Shown in pieces: positions 59,389 to 64,000 of a stretch of DNA of 64,000 nt (the first letter of the stretch is position 1; each line of letters begins with the position of its first letter). Under the pieces are notes generated by a model. The model was not told the origin of the DNA and did not search any database. It was given only the letters and a program-made list of their open reading frames with translations. The stretch lies in contig NZ_AP022598.1 of NCBI RefSeq assembly GCF_010725485.1, positions 5,084,001-5,148,000 of the forward strand. Direction: 5' to 3'. The position numbers and the translations under genes are program-made. The stretch comes from Mycolicibacterium parafortuitum. Its GTDB lineage: Bacteria; Actinomycetota; Actinomycetes; Mycobacteriales; Mycobacteriaceae.

Positions 59389-59919
59389 ATGTGGCACGTG
59401 CCGAGCCGACCGCCGACCCTGAGCCGTCGACGTGTGCTCGCCGGCGCGGCCGCCCTGGCGGCCCTCGGGGTCGCCGGCGCCGGCTGCGGGACACCGCCCC
59501 CACCGGCCGACCTGGACGATCTGACCACCGCACTGGACCGGTCCCGTTCGGACAGTGACCTGGCCGCCGACGTCGCCGGCGCCGCGAAGGGCAAGCTGGC
59601 CGCGGTGCTGACCGACATCGCCGCGCAGCGGGCCGCGCACGCCCAGGCGCTGGCCGACGAGATCGTGCGCCTGACCGGCCACGAAGCACCCACCGCGAGC
59701 ACCGAGCCGTCCGCCGCGCCGACGTCGACCCCGACACCCGCTTCGGTGCCCCCACCGACGGTCGACGATGTGATCGGCGCGCTACGGACGTCGGCCGACA
59801 GCGCGGCGAAGTCCGCCGGCGTGCTGTCGGGCTACCGCGCCGGACTGCTGGCGTCCATCGCGGCGTCGTGCACGGCGGGCTACACCGTCGCGCTGGCCGG
59901 AGCGGGGCGAGGCCGATGA
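59389..59919 (+). CDS. Tat-signal secreted/lipoprotein, Ala-rich (Rv2843-type)
   Basis: A 176-residue exported protein. The N-terminus has twin arginines ([17 protein letters not shown]) and a lipobox-like AGAGC, cysteine at about residue 33, so Tat export with lipid anchoring is likely. The mature part is helical and Ala-rich with a Thr/Pro/Ser-rich linker ([20 protein letters not shown]). ATG 59389 or GTG 59398 could be the start. Its stop overlaps the start of the ferritin-like gene (ATGA). In M. tuberculosis the equivalent pair also lies between rimP and proS. Confidence 0.78.
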   Translation: MWHVPSRPPTLSRRRVLAGAAALAALGVAGAGCGTPPPPADLDDLTTALDRSRSDSDLAADVAGAAKGKLAAVLTDIAAQRAAHAQALADEIVRLTGHEAPTASTEPSAAPTSTPTPASVPPPTVDDVIGALRTSADSAAKSAGVLSGYRAGLLASIAASCTAGYTVALAGAGRGR

Positions 59920-60401
59920 CCTCCCCCGAGAACGCTTCGACCGACGACGCGATGCCGACCCGACCCGACGACGCCGGTGCCGGCGCGCTGTTCGACGCCA
60001 TCGGTGTCGAACACGCGACGATCTACGGGTACGGCGTGGTCTCGGCGCATTCGACCCCGGAACTGAACTACCTGGTGTCGGATGCGATCGCCGAACACCG
60101 GGCACGCCGCGAGGCCGCGATCGCGCTGATCGAAGCCCAGGGCGCCGAGGCGGCGATGCCCGCCGCGGGCTACGCGATGCCGATGGAGATCGACTCCCCG
60201 ACCGATGCGGAGAACCTCGCCGTCCGGATGGAGGAGGACACCGCGACCGCGTGGCGGGCGGTGGTCGAGCAGACCGCGGACCAGCAGGTGCGCGCGTTCG
60301 CCGTCACCGCGCTGACCGAGTGCGCGGTCACCGCGGCCCGGTGGCGGGCCGCCCGCGGCGACGCGACGGTGACCGTCGCGTTCCCCGGCGGATCCGAGTG
60401 A
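59916..60401 (+). CDS. Ferritin-like DUF4439 protein (Rv2844-type)
   Basis: A 161-residue, mostly helical protein. The pattern [40 protein letters not shown], and [17 protein letters not shown] is that of the ferritin-like DUF4439 domain, with Glu and His (EHATI, EHRARR) that could bind metal. The coupled start overlaps the previous gene's stop, and the pair probably act together at the cell envelope: the Tat lipoprotein outside, this protein without a signal. It converges with proS, 3 bases apart. Confidence 0.82.
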   Translation: MTSPENASTDDAMPTRPDDAGAGALFDAIGVEHATIYGYGVVSAHSTPELNYLVSDAIAEHRARREAAIALIEAQGAEAAMPAAGYAMPMEIDSPTDAENLAVRMEEDTATAWRAVVEQTADQQVRAFAVTALTECAVTAARWRAARGDATVTVAFPGGSE

Positions 60402-60404
60402 CGC

Positions 60405-62162
60405 TCAGCCGGTGATCGCGGCGCGGATCTGCTCGGCGGCGCCCTCGACCGGAATCTCGCGCTTGTCCCCGCTGAACCGGTCGCGCAGCTCGACCACGCC
60501 GTCGGCCCAGCCCCGCCCGACGACGACGATCCACGGCACACCCAGCAGCTCGGCGTCCTTGAACTTCACGCCCGGCGAGGAGGTCCGGTCGTCGAGCAGC
60601 ACGTCGGCGCCGGCCAGGTCCAGCGCGGCGGCGAGTTCGGTCGCGCCGGCGCGCGCGTCGGCGTCCTTGTTCGCGATGACGACGTGCACATCGAACGGCG
60701 ACACCGACGACGGCCAGCGCAGCCCGAGTTCGTCGTGCTGCTGCTCGGCGATCACGGCAACCAGCCGCGACACTCCGATCCCGTAGGAGCCCATGGTCAG
60801 CCGCACCGGCTTGCCGTTCTCGCCGAGCACGTCGGCGCCGAACGCGTCGGCGTATTTGCGGCCCAGCTGGAACACGTGGCCGATCTCGATGCCGCGCGCG
60901 GCGACCAGCGGTCCGGCCCCGTCCGGGGACGGGTCACCTTCGCGGACCTCGGCGGCCTCGATGGTGCCGTCCGGGGTGAAGTCGCGTCCCGCGACCAGGT
61001 CGACGACATGCTTGTTCTTCTCGTCGGCGCCGGTGATCCAGCGGGTGCCGTCGACGATCCGGGGGTCGACCAGATAGCGAACCCCGTTGGCCAGCAACCC
61101 CTTCGGTCCGATGTAGCCCTTGACCAGGAACGGGTGCTTCGCGAAGTCGGCGTCGTCGAGCAGCGCGTACTCGGCCGGTTCGAGCGCGGCGCCGAGGCGT
61201 TTGTCGTCGACCTCGCGGTCGCCGGGCACACCGATCGCCAGCAGCTGCCACTCGCCGCCCGGCTCCCGGACCTTCAGCATCACGTTCTTCAGCGTGTCGG
61301 CCGCGGTCACGGTGCGGCCGTCGAAGCTGGGCAGGTTCTTGCTGTTGGCCCAGTCCACGAGCGTCGCGATGGTCGGGGTGTCCGGGGTGTCGTACACGAC
61401 CGCCTCCGGCAGCCCGTCAAGCGGGATCGGGTCCGGCGCGGTGGTGACGACGGCTTCGACGTTCGCGGCGTAACCGGACTGCGGGCAGCGCACGTAGGTG
61501 TCCTCGCCGACCTCGCTCTCGGCGAGGAACTCCTCGGACGCGCTGCCGCCCATCGCGCCGGACACCGCCGAAACGATCACGTAGCGGACCTTCAGCTTGT
61601 CGAAGATCCGCTGATAGGCCTCACGATGCGCGTCGTAGGCCTTCTTCAGGCCGTCGTCGTCGACGTCGAACGAGTAGGAGTCCTTCATCAGGAACTCGCG
61701 TCCACGCAGGATGCCGGCCCGCGGCCTGGCCTCGTCGCGGTACTTGTTCTGGATCTGGTAGAGCCGCAGCGGGAAGTCCTTGTACGACGAGTACTCCCCC
61801 TTCACGGTCAGCGTGAACATCTCTTCGTGGGTGGGCCCGAGCAGGTAGTCGTTGCCGCGGCGGTCCTGCAGCCGGAACAGCGTGTCGCCGTACTCGGTCC
61901 AGCGGTTGGTCGTCTCGTACGGCGCGCGCGGCAGCAGTGCGGGGAACAGGATCTCCTGCCCGCCGATCGCGTTCATCTCGGCACGGACGATGTTCTCGAT
62001 CTTGCGGAGCACCTTCAGGCCCAGCGGCAGCCAGCTGTAGAGCCCGGGGCCGACGGGGCGGACGTAGCCGGCGCGGATAAGCAGCTTGTGGCTCGGCACC
62101 TCCGCGTCGGCGGGGTCGTCACGCAGGGTGCGCAGGAACAGCTCGGACATGCGGGTGATCAC
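60405..62162 (-). CDS. proS: Prolyl-tRNA synthetase
   Basis: A 585-residue class II aminoacyl-tRNA synthetase of the bacterial (E. coli-like) ProS type, with the editing insertion (about 220-390, [20 protein letters not shown] onward). Class II motifs: motif 1 near [14 protein letters not shown], motif 2 [27 protein letters not shown], motif 3 [16 protein letters not shown]. The C-terminal anticodon-binding domain has [17 protein letters not shown] 62162 gives [22 protein letters not shown], the same as in M. tuberculosis Rv2845c. Confidence 0.97.
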   Translation of the reverse strand: MITRMSELFLRTLRDDPADAEVPSHKLLIRAGYVRPVGPGLYSWLPLGLKVLRKIENIVRAEMNAIGGQEILFPALLPRAPYETTNRWTEYGDTLFRLQDRRGNDYLLGPTHEEMFTLTVKGEYSSYKDFPLRLYQIQNKYRDEARPRAGILRGREFLMKDSYSFDVDDDGLKKAYDAHREAYQRIFDKLKVRYVIVSAVSGAMGGSASEEFLAESEVGEDTYVRCPQSGYAANVEAVVTTAPDPIPLDGLPEAVVYDTPDTPTIATLVDWANSKNLPSFDGRTVTAADTLKNVMLKVREPGGEWQLLAIGVPGDREVDDKRLGAALEPAEYALLDDADFAKHPFLVKGYIGPKGLLANGVRYLVDPRIVDGTRWITGADEKNKHVVDLVAGRDFTPDGTIEAAEVREGDPSPDGAGPLVAARGIEIGHVFQLGRKYADAFGADVLGENGKPVRLTMGSYGIGVSRLVAVIAEQQHDELGLRWPSSVSPFDVHVVIANKDADARAGATELAAALDLAGADVLLDDRTSSPGVKFKDAELLGVPWIVVVGRGWADGVVELRDRFSGDKREIPVEGAAEQIRAAITG

Positions 62163-62189
62163 AGCGGACCACCTTACTGACCGGCACGG

Positions 62190-63029
62190 TCATCCCTCGA
62201 GCGCCTGCGACGGCGCCGGGAAGTCCGCGGTGGCCGCGGTGTCACGCTGGCCGGCGACGTCGGCCAGCCGCTCGGTGAGCGCGTCGGTGATCAGCGTGTA
62301 CGCGTCGGTGCCGAGCACCAGCCGCCGGGGCGGAACGTCGGCGTCGGCGGCCCGGATTATGGCGGCGACCACCCGGACGGGGTCGACAGCCATCTCGTCG
62401 GCGGTGGTGGGCGCCCGGTCGGCAGGCCCGCCGCGGTAGGGCGCGCTGAACGGGACGCGGGTGGCGGCGTCGAAGAAACCGGTACGCACGATGCCGGGGG
62501 CAACCAGCGTGGTGCGGATGCCGAACGGCTCCACCTCGGGGCTCATCGCGTCGTAGAAGCCCTCGATGCCCCACTTGGTGGCGTGATAGAGCGAGAAGGC
62601 CGGGAAAGTCATGTACCCGCCCATGCTCGACATCTGCATGAGCAGTCCCCCGCCCTGTGCCCGCAGGTGCGGCAGCGCCGCGCGGGCCAGCTGGATGGAT
62701 CCGGTGAGGTTGGTGGCGATGACCTCGTCGATCTGCGTGTCGGAGAGATCCTCGGCCGCGCCGAAGATTCCGTACCCCGCGTTGGAGACCACGACGTCGA
62801 TGCGGTCGTGGGCGGCGAACGCCTCGGCCATCGCGGCGCGGATGTCGTCGGCGTCGGTGACGTCGAGCGCGCGACGCCACAGCCGGTCGCCGTACCGCTC
62901 GGCGAGATCGTCGAGCTGTGCGGGGCTTCGCAACGTCGCGGCGACACGATCGCCGCGGGCCAGCAGTTGCTCGACGAGTTCGCGGCCCATGCCACGGGAG
63001 GTGCCGGTGACGAACCAGGTCTTTGTCAT
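62190..63029 (-). CDS. Short-chain dehydrogenase/reductase
   Basis: A 279-residue SDR. The cofactor motif is FVTGTSRGMGRELVE, the NNAG-type motif VVSNAGYGIFG, the catalytic Ser in MQMSSMGGYM and Tyr-x3-Lys in YHATKWGIEGF. The following VAPGIVRTGFF is typical of the classical group. ATG 63029 was chosen; the frame stays open 24 codons upstream. It is divergent from a LysR gene with a 122-bp gap, so the LysR product probably controls it. Substrate unknown; it may be part of a xenobiotic or lipid pathway. Confidence 0.88.
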   Translation of the reverse strand: MTKTWFVTGTSRGMGRELVEQLLARGDRVAATLRSPAQLDDLAERYGDRLWRRALDVTDADDIRAAMAEAFAAHDRIDVVVSNAGYGIFGAAEDLSDTQIDEVIATNLTGSIQLARAALPHLRAQGGGLLMQMSSMGGYMTFPAFSLYHATKWGIEGFYDAMSPEVEPFGIRTTLVAPGIVRTGFFDAATRVPFSAPYRGGPADRAPTTADEMAVDPVRVVAAIIRAADADVPPRRLVLGTDAYTLITDALTERLADVAGQRDTAATADFPAPSQALEG

Positions 63030-63151
63030 GAGCTTCCTTCTCTCGGTTGTCCTACGCCGGGGCGTTCCTACGTCTCGGTCAACCGGGGTCGGGACCTCCA
63101 TCAGTCCATACGCGCCATGCGTGTTTCAGGGAAGAGCCATACGATCAGCGC

Positions 63152-64000
63152 ATGGCGGAGCTGTCGCTGGAAGGCCTTCGGGTGTGCCGCGAGGTCGCGC
63201 TGCTGGGATCGTTCACCGCGGCGGCGCGATCTCTGGGGTACTCGCAGCCTGCGGTTTCGCGGCAGGTCGCGGCGATGGAGGCGGCCGTCGGTTACCGGTT
63301 GTTCGCCCGCGCGGTGCGCGGGGTCAGCCTCACCCCGGCCGGCACCGTGGTGATCGAGCATGCGGCCCGCATCCTCGGTGCGACCGCGGCGCTGCGCCAC
63401 GACGTGGACGGCCTCGGTGAACGGCTGGCCGGACGGGTGGCGGTGGGCGCCTTCCCGGCGGCCATGTCGGTACTGGTGCCGCGCACCGCGGCGCAGCTGG
63501 CGGGCGACTACCCGGCGTTGGCGATCGGGCTGACCGAGGGACCGTCGCGGACTCTGGTGCGCGATCTGCGGGCCGGCCGACTCGACATCGCGGTCATCGC
63601 GACCGGCCCCGGACTCCCCGACTACGACCTCGACGGCCTGGTTCAGCACCGCATCTATGCCGGTGACATGTGCGTCGCGGTGCCCGCCGACCACCGACTG
63701 GCCGGATTGGGCCGGGTCCCGGTGCGCGAACTCACCGACGAGCAGTGGATCGCCGGGGCGGGATCTGCGGGCGACCCCCAGTTCACCGCCTGGCCGACGC
63801 TGGACGAGCCGAACATCCGCCACCGCGTCGTCGGGTGGCCGGCCCGCTTGGGACTGGTCGCCGCTGGACTGGGCATCTGTGTGATGCCGGAGCTGGCGGC
63901 GCTGTCGGTGCCCGCGGGCGTCGTCACGATCGGCGTGGACGATCCGGTGTGGCCGGGACGGGCGTCGGTGGCGCTGACGCCCGCCGCGCCGAGTGAGGAA
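63152..64000 (+). CDS. LysR-family transcriptional regulator, 3' end cut by the window
   Basis: The first 283 residues of a LysR-type regulator run off the window. The N-terminal winged helix-turn-helix (about 5-65) shows LRVCREVALLGSFTAAARSLGYSQPAVSRQVAAME and LFARAVRGVSLTPAG. The effector domain begins near residue 90 (GRVAVGAFPAAMSVLVPRTA). The frame from ATG 63152 has no stop, and the gene is divergent from the SDR gene, the classic LysR arrangement. Inverted repeats in the gap, such as ACGC-5-GCGT at 63110-63122, could be a binding site. Confidence 0.92.
   Translation, partial: MAELSLEGLRVCREVALLGSFTAAARSLGYSQPAVSRQVAAMEAAVGYRLFARAVRGVSLTPAGTVVIEHAARILGATAALRHDVDGLGERLAGRVAVGAFPAAMSVLVPRTAAQLAGDYPALAIGLTEGPSRTLVRDLRAGRLDIAVIATGPGLPDYDLDGLVQHRIYAGDMCVAVPADHRLAGLGRVPVRELTDEQWIAGAGSAGDPQFTAWPTLDEPNIRHRVVGWPARLGLVAAGLGICVMPELAALSVPAGVVTIGVDDPVWPGRASVALTPAAPSEE

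Overview
The window is high-GC (about 68-70 % by eye) actinobacterial DNA. Gene content and order match a fast-growing environmental mycobacterium (Mycolicibacterium type). From about 8.8 kb to 62 kb the genes follow, with gaps and insertions, the Mycobacterium tuberculosis order Rv2739c to Rv2845c: glycosyltransferase, ephG, psp locus, pgsA3, argA, ftsK, rnj, dapA, thyX, dfrA-thyA, dapB, aldR/ald, pepR-pnp, rpsO, ribF, mntR, truB-pptT-pptH, echA16, dinF, cnpB, rbfA, infB, ylxR, nusA, rimP, proS. No PE/PPE genes, tRNA, rRNA, IS element, prophage or CRISPR array was seen. Functions are assigned by reading the translated sequence and recalling families; no database search was run.

Region 1 (1-8.8 kb, all plus strand) is the accessory half of a [NiFe]-hydrogenase operon: hydrogenase-associated unknowns (DUF5947-like end, DUF6084, a 445-aa protein, a 39-aa membrane peptide), a maturation protease, then hypC-hypF-hypC-hypD-hypE and a DUF6390 gene, nearly all overlapping or a few bases apart. 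The structural subunits and hypA/hypB must lie upstream. Group 1h (Hhy-type, atmospheric H2) is the likeliest client, because M. smegmatis has such a locus beside the same psp/ftsK genes; this is inference.

Region 2 (8.8-22.6 kb) holds a UGT-like glycosyltransferase, an epoxide hydrolase, the envelope-stress set clgR-pspA-pspM with a SigE-like promoter, pgsA3 and argA. Between argA and ftsK lies a three-gene cassette (type III polyketide synthase, UbiA prenyltransferase, O-methyltransferase) absent from M. tuberculosis, which looks like a small pathway for a prenylated, methylated polyketide. ftsK, a monooxygenase-fold/SDR/methyltransferase operon and an orphan response regulator follow, then an island of about 300 bp at roughly 46 % GC.

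Region 3 (22.9-41 kb) holds RNase J-dapA, thyX, a diguanylate cyclase, a haloalkane dehalogenase, a thyA-dfrA-YcaQ-like operon, dapB and neighbours, the aldR/ald pair with a candidate operator, and pnp-pepR followed by a class A beta-lactamase and a YchJ protein.

Region 4 (41-64 kb) holds rpsO, ribF, mntR, truB-pptT-pptH, a gene pair behind a perfect KstR-consensus box, echA16, a damaged methyltransferase gene between palindromic repeats, and the large translation/transcription operon rimP-nusA-ylxR-infB-rbfA-cnpB-dinF. A Tat-signal protein, a ferritin-like protein, proS, an SDR and a divergent LysR gene cut by the window edge complete it.

Non-coding signals worth attention: the KstR box, the aldR-ald inverted repeat, the 14-bp palindrome over the promoter at 19.68 kb, a Shine-Dalgarno-bearing repeat found at both 20.0 and 54.2 kb, and palindromic repeats at 44.1, 50.7 and 51.4 kb.
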